This document shows positions 36,560-48,898 of a stretch of DNA of 64,000 nucleotides, piece by piece. A program made the translations under genes and the position numbers. The notes under the pieces are model-generated. The model saw only the letters and a program-made list of their open reading frames with translations. It was not told the origin of the DNA and ran no database searches. This DNA comes from Trichomonas vaginalis G3 (lineage: Eukaryota; Parabasalia; Trichomonadida; Trichomonadidae): contig NC_067205.1 of assembly GCF_026262505.1 (NCBI RefSeq), positions 26,552,556 through 26,616,555 on the forward strand, in the 5' to 3' direction. Within the stretch, counting starts at the first letter, position 1, and every line of letters starts with the position of its first letter.

Positions 36560-37190
36560 CGTAAATGACCCTAGTAGTATATTTTTGGTGTAAATTTCAT
36601 GAAAATTCAACGGGTGAAAAATTAGGTGAGAAAACAGGTGACATCTCACCTCTTCACCTAAACATTATTTTTGGTGTAAATTTCATGAAAATTCAACGGG
36701 TGAGAAATGAGGTGAGAAAACAGGTGACATCTCACCTCTTCACCTAAACATTATTTTTGGTCATTTACACTCATTACGAAGAAGTCTTGACAAAACATTT
36801 ACGAAGAAGTCTTGACAAAACATTTACGAAGAAGTCTTAACAAAGTCTTTACGAAGAAGTCTTAACAAAGTCTTTACGAAGAAGTCTTGACAAAACATTT
36901 ACGAAGAAGTCTTGACAAAACATTTACGAAGAAGTCTTGACAAAACATTTACGAAGAAGTCTTGACAAAACATTTACGAAGAAGTCTTGACAAAACATTT
37001 ACGAAGAAGAAGTCTTGACAAAACATGAAAACATATATAATTTGTGAAAAGTGAAACATTATATAATGTTTTCGACCAAGAAGACTAACAATTTTCCGAA
37101 TAAAAACTTCATTTATACTAAACATCTTCAGGGCTAGAGGGCACGAAGTGCCTGGAAGCCCCACTCCCTTTTTTTTTTTTTTTTTTTTTT
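36560..37190 (-). repeat. right terminal inverted repeat of element 1
   Basis: The reverse complement of the left end. It runs from the CCTAGTAGTATA segment through GGTGA-type modules (about 36600-36750) and 25-bp tandem units (about 36768-37025) to the hairpin and AGTGGGGCTTCC (reversed) and a T-run. It is shorter than the left repeat because it has fewer internal repeat units. Confidence 0.85.
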
Positions 37191-37196
37191 CCATGA
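37191..37196 (+). repeat. right target-site duplication CCATGA
   Basis: Six bases directly after the T-run that ends element 1. They are identical to 13745-13750. Confidence 0.9.
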
Positions 37197-38443
37197 TGAA
37201 TTAAAATAAAGCATTAGTATTTTCTATGGAATTTTGGAATCTAAAAATGGATTTTTAAATTTCATAAGATAGATCGAAACATTCATTTGAAATCAATACG
37301 TTGACCAGCAATAGTATGATAAGAATATGGTTTTTAGATTGATGATGACTCATAACTCATCAAATATAATTTTTTCATATTTTGAAATTCAATATTTTGC
37401 TGGTTCAACAAAAAAGATATTTCCAAACTGTATGAAATGAATATCCTGCTTATTTTGAAGAATTTTTGGCAATAACAAATCCAAACGGTTAAAATGATAA
37501 TATTGGACTAAAAATAGTAGAAATATGAAGTCGCATTGAATTCTATTTAAATACGATTAGCTATACGTAGTTATTGTCAATTGTTGGAAATGCAAAATAA
37601 AAAAACGAACAAAATTTTAAAAATGCATATAAAAAATATATGTCTATTGATTATTAATGATTTTTAAAATAGTTCACAAAATTTGTTCGCTTCAATTTGA
37701 CAATCAGTAAATTTTCCTACTGATAACTGAAGAATTATCACTAAAGTGTATACAGTTTAATTGCTAAATAAAATCTCCGAATAAATATAAATTGAAGAAT
37801 GATAAAATATCGCACGATAGACGCTCTGAAAAATTTTAGATGTCTTCACAATTTCCCGAAAATTCTTGTTAGGTTTAATTATGAAATTATTGTAGCACAG
37901 TGCCGATTCATTCAGGAATTTTACAGGTGGACAAATATTTTGAGAAGATTTCAAAGAGAGTTTTATTTTTTGAAAAACAAATAAAATAAATTGAATAAAA
38001 ATACGAATCTCTGAAAAAGTATTTGGTTAATAATATTCTATTAGTTCTCATCATATAAATATAAAAATCTAACAGATATTCAATTCAATATGATTTTATT
38101 GATTGCTTGACGAAAGAAATTATCTTCATGGTTCACACATCATTTATAGGACAAATGAAACAATTGTATTCAAAATTTGTCTCATACCGAAGATAGAATA
38201 TCTTAATACATTTACATTGATATGAAATATTATCGTATATGTTTTCACTGTGATAAAAATTGAATTCATGGCAATGATTTTAATAACATTCCTATTTATT
38301 TTTGTTGTACATTTTAAATGTACTATATATGTTGATTGATTTATTTTCTTTTCAAAAGACTTTGAATGATTATTCTAAATTTGAATAAGAACCAAAACGT
38401 TTTTGAAAGAAGTTTAAAAAAGTCTCACAAAAAAACTCAATAA
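37197..38443. other. host intergenic region
   Basis: AT-rich, no gene, repeat or RNA recognised. The last part holds the initiator of the cyclase gene. Confidence 0.6.
38425..38429 (+). promoter_or_regulatory. trichomonad initiator (TCACA)
   Basis: TCACA with its A 17 nt before the ATG at 38444, a good match to TCA-pyrimidine-A/T at the usual distance. Confidence 0.65.
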
Positions 38444-41400
38444 ATGACTGAAAGCCAGGTCAGCAAGTCTGTATCTAGCACCAGTCAAAGCCAAAAGGAT
38501 CTTGCACAATTATCCCAAGGAAAGGCCGGACAACTTGATGGAATCTTCCCCCTTTTCGACCAGATGATGCAGCATGCCAAACTCCCAGCATGGTTCATGA
38601 GTTTGATTGCTGTTTTCATGCTTTGTCAAATGTTGTCAGTCGGTTTTTGGGTATACACACCTATCTATCAAAGAGTCAGCGGGCATTGGGCCAAATTGTA
38701 CGAGGTTGTACTTGAAATTTTCACATTTGAGAATACGGATGACTATTCAAAGCCTATCTTCCCTATAATGGGCGTCTCAATTGGCATTGCAGCCTTTTCC
38801 TTTTTCTGGACATGCATTATGAGATTAATGAACACAAAGAAATATTACATTCCGGTTCCTTATCTCTATCTATCGACAGTAATATTTGACGTTATTGACC
38901 CTCTTTTCATCATTCCAAGTGCTTTCGTCATGAATCATGGTATCACTGGTTTAAACGTTGAAAAGAACATGAACTTTGTAGTTGAAATCATTGTTGGATT
39001 CATTGCATATGCCTCATTACTCTTCACTTTCGTTCTTAGTACTTCACTTAAGACACGATCTGTCGTATTATCAAATCTAACATTCCCATTATTCGATCAT
39101 TTCCCAATTACTATATGGGTTTCAATTACATCTGCGTTTTCAGTTGTCTCTGCAATCCTCCAATTCTTCGATGACTGGATGTACTGCATTGGCGGTGCAA
39201 TTCATTTATTAATCAATGTTTACGTCATTTATCGTATGGCATTCATCCCATTTTATGAAGTTTGGCGTAATGCTATATGTATGTCCTTCGGTTTCACAGC
39301 TGTAGCTTTAGATATCAACTTTTATATCTTATATTTTGCAAAACTCACCTATAATTACACAATTTTCGTATTTATTGGTGTATTAGTATGTGGGTATATC
39401 ATTTGCCGATTCTATTACATCTGGAAAGTCAATAAGATCAAAAAAGAATTAACATATAGTGAAGAATTCACAAACGCTCAAGAATACTTGTCAACATTGA
39501 AATTCACAGGAAATCCAAAACGTGTAATGATGTATATTGTTGTTGGACTTGCAAGATTATGCGATCTCTTCATTGATGGCTCATTAACAGACTTTGTTGT
39601 CAATGATGGAACTTTAGACTCAACCCTTTCAATTTTGTTACAAATTGTCACATTCTTCCCATCAGAATCAAGAAAAATGGATGTTTTATACAAGAAAGTT
39701 GTGGCAAAGAGAAAACTTAGTGTAACAGATAGATTCTTAATCTATCAGGTTTACAGAATCAAGATGAGACGTTTAGTTTCAGATACAAAAGATACTTTAG
39801 AACTATACAATAAATTGAAAGCCAAAAACGATGCTTGCAAATCAATTATCAAATCATTTTGGGACAAACAAGAGTCAAACAATGCTTTCCTTTCAAGTAT
39901 GAGTATCATGATCAATGATATTGATGATTTCTTCAAAGCCTCATTAAGCGGAAATCCAAACAACTTGAGATTCACAAACGAATACGCAGACTTCTTAGCT
40001 GAATGCAAATGTGATTTCGATCAAGCTGTAAAGGAAAAGATAAAGGCAGAATCTATTGGGGATGGACACAACTTCAATGTCGATGTCAGCTTCAGAAGTG
40101 TTGTTAACAAATTCCCAAGATTCTTGAAGGATAAAATTTTAGATACACAAGGAAGAAGAGTTAAAAGAACAGCTCATGACAAAGGATCTTCATCCAAAGA
40201 TAGTAAATCGCAAGCCAGCTCTAAGGGAACGTCTAACTCATCTCAATCAGTTGATATTGAAAGAGCAGAAATGGTTTGCAAGAAGATACTCAGAGATTCA
40301 AAAGTCAGATTAGCATTCCACCATTCAATTATGGATACAAAACCAATACAATACAAAGTTATTGTTGGAAATATATTTGTAGATGTATTTGTTATTTTAT
40401 TCTTCTATATCGGCTACTTTATATACATTAGATCCTCATTAAAGTGGAGAAGATCAAGTTATGATGATATTGCAAATGCTGCATATGCTGTTTTCTATGC
40501 TGTTTATGCAAATGTTTACACAAGTTCAAAGTTTGCTGTTTCAACAGGAAGAGCAAGCACAAGTGATGCTGTTTTAGGAAACATAACTATTGATAAAGGA
40601 AATGTTATAACTTTATTGCCATCAGAATGGACATTAGAGCATAAAACATATTACTGTCTGACGGAAAGCGGAAACTATCTGAGGAAACTCTTAGATAACA
40701 TTGCAGTAATTGCAGAAGACAACAATCCATATGATTATGCATTTGTTTTCTTAAGAACAACTTCTCAATTTAAAGTATGCGACAAAGCATCTCCAGACTA
40801 CGCAATTCCATGTTCATTAAAGGTTCAAATTCTTGTAACAAACTTCATGTCGAATACTATTGCAGGTCAATATAACCAAGGTTGGTATACAGACAACATT
40901 TATACTTCTAATGATTACTGCCAAATATTAGCCAACCTTCCGATTTTAGCAACAAATGCTGATATTGCATTCAATTCGATTTTGAATTTCAACATTAAGA
41001 AAGCCTCAGCTTATAAGCCACAAATCTATGCTTGGATGATTGTTGGCGCATTAATGATTTTCTTCACAATTTCAACACCAGCTGTTATAATTATTCAAAC
41101 ATACAACTACATGGTTGACAAACTCATTAAAGTATTATTAGCATTACCACAGCAAACTAAAGAAGAAGCAAAGAAGCCATTAATGATCGATTCAGAACCT
41201 ATCCAAGATTTAAGCTCACAAACTAAGGTTGCAACTTCAAACATCATGGATATTTTACCACGTTTCTTCTTCTTATTCTTGTTTATCTGCGTTGGATCAT
41301 ACATTGGCCTTTGCTATACAACTCTCCAATTGAATGATACAATGACAAAATGCCTTAAATGGTTCTATTATTCATGCACAAGAATTACAATGTCATCACA

Positions 41401-42441
41401 AATTGGTAACACCGTTATTCAAATTGTTATGTTAAATGAATCATTACCAAACAAAATAACAAACAGATCAGCTTTGTTAACTAAAGCTACATCGGATTTA
41501 GATAAGCTTATAACGACAAATAAAGAATTGTTATATGGTAATGATGATATTTCTGGAATTATTGGTTATGATGATACTTTAGATGGATTGCAAATAAGAA
41601 ACGTTTGCGATCTAGGAAGAAGTCCAGTTACATTACATGATATGTATGCTTGCTCGGGTTTAGATCAACAATTCCAAATGTTCAAGAACATGGTTACAGA
41701 AGTCCTCAGAAAACCAGAATCATTTGGAGGTAGCCTTAAGGATGGGCACTCATTAGGGTGATGAAAAAAATCAAGTCTAGCAAAGTCAATATATTAAAAA
41801 CAGTGAAGACTATTATATAGCATTATAGTGCACAAGCTCAAATATTTAGTGATGCATTTCTCGAACTTATTTTATTTATAAGTTAACCTTGAAACATGAA
41901 TTTTAGTATATCATGAGCATATTTTTTTCTAATTTTGCAATACTTATAATATCATACCAGGATTCATGTGGAAGTCTAATATTTGGTATATAATATTCTT
42001 ACAATAAATGTATTAATTCAATTATATTCAAAATGATGGGTCGCAATTTTTACTGAAATTGCAAATTTAATTTCAACAATGAAATTATTGTTTAAAAAAA
42101 TAGCACAACAGCAAGATGGACAATCATATATAGAATTATAATGCTCCATATAATGCTTTGATTTGATGCGTATATAATGTTATTTTTCGAACATCTTTGT
42201 AAAAAATTGATTTTTGTAATTTTTGAAAAAATTCGATTTTATTTCGAGATTTCCTCTATAGGTGAAGTATATTGAACAATATTCCTATGGGAGAAAATAA
42301 TTGTAAGTATGAGTACTTTCATTAATACTATGGGTGCCATGGTTATCGCTCAAACGATCAAGTTATATCTCGATTGCGTAAATTGAAATTTTGCTATTTT
42401 CTAAATTCACGGCAACAACATTCTTTTATCCTGATCGTACA

Positions 42442-42446
42442 TCACA
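42442..42446 (+). promoter_or_regulatory. initiator (TCACA) of transposase copy 1
   Basis: TCACA with its A 11 nt before the ATG at 42455. This supports the first Met over the inner Met at codon 17. Confidence 0.55.
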
Positions 42447-42454
42447 ATATTTGA

Positions 42455-43729
42455 ATGTGCGACCATTTGTTCAAGAAACCGTCAAGTTATTCTTCATTTT
42501 TCATGCCGCGGCGAACAAAAGCAGTTGCAAAGCGTATAAAGAACTTAGTTCAAAGCGCGAAAAATAGGGTAGAGCCATATGTCGTCAACACTGTTGAATT
42601 TGTGCTATCTGTATTATTGAGCGGCGCTACATTTTGCCAATCAGAATTTCAATTCATGCTGAATAACATCAAAGTTCCGTCAGAAGCTACATTTCATCGA
42701 GTCCAAGAAAAGGTTGGTCGTGTTATCATAGAAGTTGCCAGAGAATCTGTTAATTATTGGAAATCTCGAATGAGAAAATGTTCGGGACTTTTGTTTGACG
42801 GTTCTTGGAGTCAGAGAAGAAATGCAATGTTTTGCTATGTACAATTTGTAGAAGAGAAACTCAAAAAAATTGTAGATTGGGAAGTGATATCTAAATCTTT
42901 TAAAAATTTCAAAGGTAATTTCAACGGAAAATCAAATGAAATGGAATTTGAAGGCTTAAAAAGAATGCTGAAGCGTTGGAATAATGAAAAACGTGTAAAT
43001 TTTTTTGTGCATGATGGCGATGTCAAAATTGTTTCTACAATCAAAAATACGTTCAAAGGTATCAGAGAATACAGAGATCCTGGACATTTTCTTAACAATA
43101 TACAGAAAAAGCTCAAACTGCCAGAATTCAGAATCTTATCTAGCATTTCAAAGAATTTATTGCGTTGGCTTAGGCAACTTCTCAATGACACACATATGTC
43201 AATTAAAACAAAGAAGTTTTTATGGTTGAATTCCGCTAAACATTATGCCGGAAATCATAAATTTTGTCCAGATCCTGAAAAATGCAAGATGATTAAACCA
43301 TGGAAATATGCAAAAAATAAAACTGCTATAAAAACACTTAAAAAATTCCTCGAAGATACCGTAAAAATCTTTGATATGGTAAAAAAGATTCATTCAACTC
43401 AAGTAGTTGAATCAATAAACCATATCAAAGCAATGCTTGTTAATAAAAATATTAATTGGCATGCTTCTTGGCCAATTAGGATGGCAGTCACAATATTGCA
43501 TTTCAATGAAAGTATGTTTGAAACGATTGTAGCAATAAGATACAGGTTAAATTTACCAACAATGCCAGAAATGATGAACAGATATTTCAGAATGTATGAT
43601 ACAACAAAAGATTTAATCAAAGCATTCAAAAATTCAAAGCAAGTTCAAAAAAAGTTTGCGGCATTAAGAGCTATAAAGAGAGGTCTTCAAGCTACCGATG
43701 ATCGTATTACTCTTAAATCACATAAATAA
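42455..43729 (+). CDS. transposase, Kolobok-like, copy 1
   Basis: 424 residues. It catalyses cut-and-paste movement at TTAA. Candidate catalytic residues: D115 in GLLFDGSWSQRRN, D187 in NFFVHDGDVKI and E319 in STQVVESINH. A Cys/His stretch, HYAGNHKFC (263-271) with a further Cys at 277, matches the His/Cys insert between the second acidic residue and the Glu in this group. The N-terminus is basic (PRRTKAVAKRIKN), likely DNA-binding. I see no truncation. The only protein difference from copy 2 is Val/Ala at about residue 329. The 5' region (41762-42454) and 3' region (43730-44153) of the transposon hold no other gene. Confidence 0.82.
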   Translation: MCDHLFKKPSSYSSFFMPRRTKAVAKRIKNLVQSAKNRVEPYVVNTVEFVLSVLLSGATFCQSEFQFMLNNIKVPSEATFHRVQEKVGRVIIEVARESVNYWKSRMRKCSGLLFDGSWSQRRNAMFCYVQFVEEKLKKIVDWEVISKSFKNFKGNFNGKSNEMEFEGLKRMLKRWNNEKRVNFFVHDGDVKIVSTIKNTFKGIREYRDPGHFLNNIQKKLKLPEFRILSSISKNLLRWLRQLLNDTHMSIKTKKFLWLNSAKHYAGNHKFCPDPEKCKMIKPWKYAKNKTAIKTLKKFLEDTVKIFDMVKKIHSTQVVESINHIKAMLVNKNINWHASWPIRMAVTILHFNESMFETIVAIRYRLNLPTMPEMMNRYFRMYDTTKDLIKAFKNSKQVQKKFAALRAIKRGLQATDDRITLKSHK

Positions 43730-45585
43730 TTATTAAATTTATTTCACCCTCAAAACATCATAATCTTGCACCTTCTTTGAATAAACACTTTCACCTTCTA
43801 TTTTTAATTAATGTTTTTTAATTGTCCAAAATTTTTAGATTATACAAGATATAATTTTTTATAAAAGTATTATTTTCTAAAAGATAAGTATATATTCTTA
43901 ATCACAAAACCTAGAATTTTATCATTTCTATATATCAGCTTCCTAAATATAATACTCATATAGTTAGTATGATTTTAATGTTTTTGAACATGAAACGAAA
44001 ATATGATTACAATCATATAACATAATGGAGTTATTGATATAACTTATATGCATGATACATTAAGAAGTCTTCTAACAATATAGATATAGTTGTAGATTCC
44101 TATGATTCCTTTTATATTGTGAGATAATAACATTTTTATGCTGTCAGGAGCCTATGAGTGCCCATCCTTAAGGATGAAATTCCTGCAAATATAGCGCACA
44201 ACCTGAGATTCCATTTATATCCAAATGTTATGCGTGCAACAAAGAGAATTTCAGATGTTATGGAAAATTTGTATGACAAAGACATGAATTTACAGATATT
44301 ATTCATATCAATCGGTGCTGTTTGTTTAGTTGTTATTTTCACATTGCCATGGTATTTCAGAGACTTTGTTATTCAGAATTACAGAGTTCTTTTAATGATG
44401 TTACAGCATTTACCACCACAAACTATTATAGATACACCAGAAATTCTTGAGTTCTTCACAGGAAAGAAGAAGAAAGGTGATAAAGATAAAATGTCTACAT
44501 CCAAATCAATTATCCATGATGCTAGCGAATGCATTATCATCACAAATCAAAACTCTGTTATTGAAATTGTTAACAAGAGTGTAACAGATAATATTGGGTT
44601 AACACCAGATCAACTGTTAGGACAGCAAATTGCAAACTTTGTTTCTGCAAAGGATCAGGCCAGATTGACATCCCAAATTGATTTAATGATGAGTGGTCAA
44701 GGATCAGCATTCTGGGAAGATCATATCGAACTTGTTAATGATAACAATGCATCAGTTCCATTCACAATCACAATGATTGGAATGAAAGATAATGATAATT
44801 CATCAGAAATCAAGTCAATTGTTTTCATTCTTTCCAATGAAACAGAAGAAATCCAGAAAAGAGCAGACGCTGAAGCAGCCAAAGCTAAATCAGAAAAGTT
44901 GCTTTACCAGATCCTTCCAAAGAGTATTGTTGTAAGACTCAATAGAGGTGAAACAGATATTTCATTCACAATTGAATCTGCAACAATCTTCTTCATTGAT
45001 ATTGTTAAGTTCTCTGCATACACTGCAACACTTACACCAACAGAAATCATGTCTAACTTGAGCTTGGTATTTGCTACATTCGATAAGATTGTTTCCGAAT
45101 ATCCTTCAATTACAAAGATCAAGTTAATTGGTGATGTTTATATGGCAGCTGCTGGTTTGTTCCAAGAAGAGGATGAAAAATCTAACAAACATGCTGAAGA
45201 TGCAGTTCGATGCTGCATACAATGTTCTAAAGCAATGGAAGAAATCAACATGAAATTGAATGCCTCCCTTGAAGCCCGTATTGGTGTAAACAGTGGCGGC
45301 CCACTCATTGGTGGTGTTCTTGGTACAGATAAACCAACATTCGACATTATTGGAGATCCAATCAATGTCGCTGCAAGACTCCAATCAACGGATATTGCTG
45401 GTTGCGTACAGATTTCTAGTGATACGAAGGCTCTTATCGAAAACTTGGATTTCACAATCGAAGAGCGTGGTGAAATCTACTTGAAAGGAAAGGGTAATAG
45501 AATGACTTACTTTGTTAGTTTACAGAACAAACAAGATGTTGAGGCCTCGTTCACAATGACGCTATCATCAAGAGAGCCTCATTAA

Positions 45586-46436
45586 ATAACACATATATTA
45601 TTGATTGTAAAGAATTATCTTTTATTAAATTTGGTATTTTTGAAAATGTTTTGCTCATTGTGAGTTATCAAATCATAGTTCCATATTAAAGCGGATTGAT
45701 CAGACAAGATCAGTATAATTCAAATTAAAATATTGAGGTTGCATATATGGAATAATGGATGTTTTGACATCACTATGATTTGAAGGCTTGATTCCTCAAT
45801 TTCAAGTATTGTATATAAAAAAATGATAATCAAATGAAAACAAAAAGCTTTGCCATTGGCCGTATTCAACCATAACATTTAGCCCATAATGGATTTGTAT
45901 TAAATTGTATATAAATGGAGAATAATTATCAAGAAATTGTCATATTTTTGAAAAAGTTGTGTAAAAGAAGCTAATAAAAGTTTGGAGATATGATTTCTAT
46001 ATGTTATATATAAATAAAATATATGTGTTTTTCATATTCTAGGAGGAATAAAAAAATTGCAAAATAAAGAGTAATAAAATTTCGATTTTGAATGGGGCAA
46101 ATGGTTTTGATTTAAGTGTAACTGATATAAAATATATTGACAACTGATGAAATAATGATCATATATCGGAAGTATTTTCTTTTGAAGAATGGATTAAAAT
46201 TATATGTAATACGTGTTCCTACTAAGATTTATTAATGATATGACTACCATTTTGTTCTTCTGGCTATTATTGTTTCCGATATTAATCCATCAAACATTTT
46301 TCTGATTTGCGAAGACAGAATTTCCCGATGGATATGTCTATAATGTGTTGTGTTATCTATTCCCAGTCATCCTCTATTATTGGCAAACCCAAATTTTAGC
46401 TAAAAGTGACAGGGGGAAAAAAACGTTTAGTATTAA
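45586..46436. other. intergenic spacer between cyclase and transposon copy 2
   Basis: AT-rich, no gene found. The last 30 bp (AGTGACAGGGGGAAAAAAAC, then GTTTAGTATTAA) may be the outer end of element 2, with transposon copy 2 inserted in it. This cannot be settled without the right end. Confidence 0.5.
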
Positions 46437-48865
46437 GGATGGGCACTCATAGGCTCCTGACAGCATAAAAATGTTATTATCTCACAATATAAAAGGAATC
46501 ATAGGAATCTACAACTATATCTATATTGTTAGAAGACTTCTTAATGTATCATGCATATAAGTTATATCAATAACTCCATTATGTTATATGATTGTAATCA
46601 TATTTTCGTTTCATGTTCAAAAACATTAAAATCATACTAACTATATGAGTATTATATTTAGGAAGCTGATATATAGAAATGATAAAATTCTAGGTTTTGT
46701 GATTAAGAATATATACTTATCTTTTAGAAAATAATACTTTTATAAAAAATTATATCTTGTATAATCTAAAAATTTTGGACAATTAAAAAACATTAATTAA
46801 AAATAGAAGGTGAAAGTGTTTATTCAAAGAAGGTGCAAGATTATGATGTTTTGAGGGTGAAATAAATTTAATAATTATTTATGTGATTTAAGAGTAATAC
46901 GATCATCGGTAGCTTGAAGACCTCTCTTTATAGCTCTTAATGCCGCAAACTTTTTTTGAACTTGCTTTGAATTTTTGAATGCTTTGATTAAATCTTTTGT
47001 TGTATCATACATTCTGAAATATCTGTTCATCATTTCTGGCATTGTTGGTAAATTTAACCTGTATCTTATTGCTACAATCGTTTCAAACATACTTTCATTG
47101 AAATGCAATATTGTGACTGCCATCCTAATTGGCCAAGAAGCATGCCAATTAATATTTTTATTAGCAAGCATTGCTTTGATATGGTTTATCGATTCAACTA
47201 CTTGAGTTGAATGAATCTTTTTTACCATATCAAAGATTTTTACGGTATCTTCGAGGAATTTTTTAAGTGTTTTTATAGCAGTTTTATTTTTTGCATATTT
47301 CCATGGTTTAATCATCTTGCATTTTTCAGGATCTGGACAAAATTTATGATTTCCGGCATAATGTTTAGCGGAATTCAACCATAAAAACTTCTTTGTTTTA
47401 ATTGACATATGTGTGTCATTGAGAAGTTGCCTAAGCCAACGCAATAAATTCTTTGAAATGCTAGATAAGATTCTGAATTCTGGCAGTTTGAGCTTTTTCT
47501 GTATATTGTTAAGAAAATGTCCAGGATCTCTGTATTCTCTGATACCTTTGAACGTATTTTTGATTGTAGAAACAATTTTGACATCGCCATCATGCACAAA
47601 AAAATTTACACGTTTTTCATTATTCCAACGCTTCAGCATTCTTTTTAAGCCTTCAAATTCCATTTCATTTGATTTTCCGTTGAAATTACCTTTGAAATTT
47701 TTAAAAGATTTAGATATCACTTCCCAATCTACAATTTTTTTGAGTTTCTCTTCTACAAATTGTACATAGCAAAACATTGCATTTCTTCTCTGACTCCAAG
47801 AACCGTCAAACAAAAGTCCCGAACATTTTCTCATTCGAGATTTCCAATAATTAACAGATTCTCTGGCAACTTCTATGATAACACGACCAACCTTTTCTTG
47901 GACTCGATGAAATGTAGCTTCTGACGGAACTTTGATGTTATTCAGCATGAATTGAAATTCTGATTGGCAAAATGTAGCGCCGCTCAATAATACAGATAGC
48001 ACAAATTCAACAGTGTTGACGACATATGGCTCTACCCTATTTTTCGCGCTTTGAACTAAGTTCTTTATACGCTTTGCAACTGCTTTTGTTCGCCGCGGCA
48101 TGAAAAATGAAGAATAACTTGACGGTTTCTTGAACAAATGGTCGCACATTCAAATATTGTGATGTACGATCAGGATAAAAGAATGTTGTTGCCGTGAATT
48201 TAGAAAATAGCAAAATTTCAATTTACGCAATCGAGATATAACTTGATCGTTTGAGCGATAACCATGGCACCCATAGTATTAATGAAAGTACTCATACTTA
48301 CAATTATTTTCTCCCATAGGAATATTGTTCAATATACTTCACCTATAGAGGAAATCTCGAAATAAAATCGAATTTTTTCAAAAATTACAAAAATCAATTT
48401 TTTACAAAGATGTTCGAAAAATAACATTATATACGCATCAAATCAAAGCATTATATGGAGCATTATAATTCTATATATGATTGTCCATCTTGCTGTTGTG
48501 CTATTTTTTTTAAACAATAATTTCATTGTTGAAATTAAATTTGCAATTTCAGTAAAAATTGCGACCCATCATTTTGAATATAATTGAATTAATACATTTA
48601 TTGTAAGAATATTATATACCAAATATTAGACTTCCACATGAATCCTGGTATGATATTATAAGTATTGCAAAATTAGAAAAAAATATGCTCATGATATATT
48701 AAAATTCATGTTTCAAGGTTAACTTATAAATAAAATAAGTTCGAGAAATGCATCACTAAATATTTGAGCTTGTGCACTATAATGCTATATAATAGTCTTC
48801 ACTGTTTTTAATATATTGACTTTGCTAGACTTGATTTTTTTCATCACCCTAATGAGTGCCCATCC
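46437..48865 (-). mobile_element. Kolobok-like TTAA-target DNA transposon, copy 2 (inverted)
   Basis: 2,429 bp with the same ends as copy 1, flanked by TTAA at 46433-46436 and 48866-48869. It lies in the opposite orientation to copy 1, 2.27 kb away. It differs from copy 1 at about three sites that I noticed, one of them a single-base change in an A-run. It is intact. Confidence 0.88.
46875..48149 (-). CDS. transposase, Kolobok-like, copy 2
   Basis: 424 residues, identical to the copy 1 enzyme except Ala for Val at about residue 329. The same candidate catalytic residues D115, D187 and E319 are present. The initiator TCACA lies just before its ATG on the reverse strand. Both copies are therefore potential enzyme sources. 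Confidence 0.82.
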   Translation of the reverse strand: MCDHLFKKPSSYSSFFMPRRTKAVAKRIKNLVQSAKNRVEPYVVNTVEFVLSVLLSGATFCQSEFQFMLNNIKVPSEATFHRVQEKVGRVIIEVARESVNYWKSRMRKCSGLLFDGSWSQRRNAMFCYVQFVEEKLKKIVDWEVISKSFKNFKGNFNGKSNEMEFEGLKRMLKRWNNEKRVNFFVHDGDVKIVSTIKNTFKGIREYRDPGHFLNNIQKKLKLPEFRILSSISKNLLRWLRQLLNDTHMSIKTKKFLWLNSAKHYAGNHKFCPDPEKCKMIKPWKYAKNKTAIKTLKKFLEDTVKIFDMVKKIHSTQVVESINHIKAMLANKNINWHASWPIRMAVTILHFNESMFETIVAIRYRLNLPTMPEMMNRYFRMYDTTKDLIKAFKNSKQVQKKFAALRAIKRGLQATDDRITLKSHK

Positions 48866-48898
48866 TTAAAAAAAAGACCGATGAGAGCTTCGTTCGAA

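Larger units (their letters stand above)
13751..37190. mobile_element. Maverick/Polinton element 1, both ends present
   Basis: A 23.4-kb virus-like DNA element bounded by inverted ends and a 6-bp target duplication (CCATGA at 13745-13750 and 37191-37196), the duplication size known for Mavericks. Each end has an A-run (T-run on the right), then AGTGGGGCTTCC and about 0.8 kb of matching inverted sequence that includes 25-bp tandem repeats. Contents: integrase, packaging ATPase, SF3 helicase, fibre, penton-like protein, KilA-N gene block and capsid-gene remnants. I find no PolB and no adenovirus-type protease. The perfect target duplication and well-matched ends argue for a recent insertion. 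As a genome it is broken, with roughly ten or more breaks concentrated in the right-hand structural genes. Confidence 0.93.
41740..44167 (+). mobile_element. Kolobok-like TTAA-target DNA transposon, copy 1
   Basis: 2,428 bp. Ends are GGATGGGCACTCAT and its reverse complement. It is flanked by TTAA on both sides (41736-41739 and 44168-44171), which is the duplicated target. It holds one 424-codon transposase gene. TTAA targets are known for piggyBac and Kolobok; the transposase has the D-G-S/T-W opening seen in Kolobok-type enzymes and nothing typical of piggyBac. It sits inside the cyclase gene in the same orientation. It looks whole and young: copy 2 differs at only about three positions that I noticed. 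Confidence 0.88.
38444..45585 (+). pseudogene. membrane adenylyl cyclase with PAS domain, interrupted by a transposon
   Basis: Host gene making cAMP from ATP. Coding parts are 38444-41739 and 44172-45585. Without the 2,428-bp insert and one TTAA they total 4,710 nt, exactly 1,570 codons in one frame. The N-terminal part has about eight membrane helices within residues 50-330. More follow near 640, 865 and 950 and, in the second part, near 1,135. A PAS domain starts near 1,210 (SIIHDASECIIITNQNSV). The class III catalytic domain follows: FFIDIVKF with metal Asp (about 1,372), KIKLIGDVYM with adenine-recognising Lys and second metal Asp (about 1,412), and FDIIGDPINVAARLQ with Asp, Asn and Arg (about 1,488-1,500). 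The Lys/Asp pair predicts ATP rather than GTP. The insert separates nearly all membrane helices from the catalytic half. Confidence 0.93.

Noticed and set aside
37757-37984. Small frames on both strands in the host spacer
   Set aside because: Short, AT-driven and without an initiator or codon bias.
41740-44167. piggyBac transposon, because of TTAA
   Set aside because: The ends and the transposase motifs (D-G-S-W, Cys/His insert) do not resemble piggyBac. Kolobok fits better.
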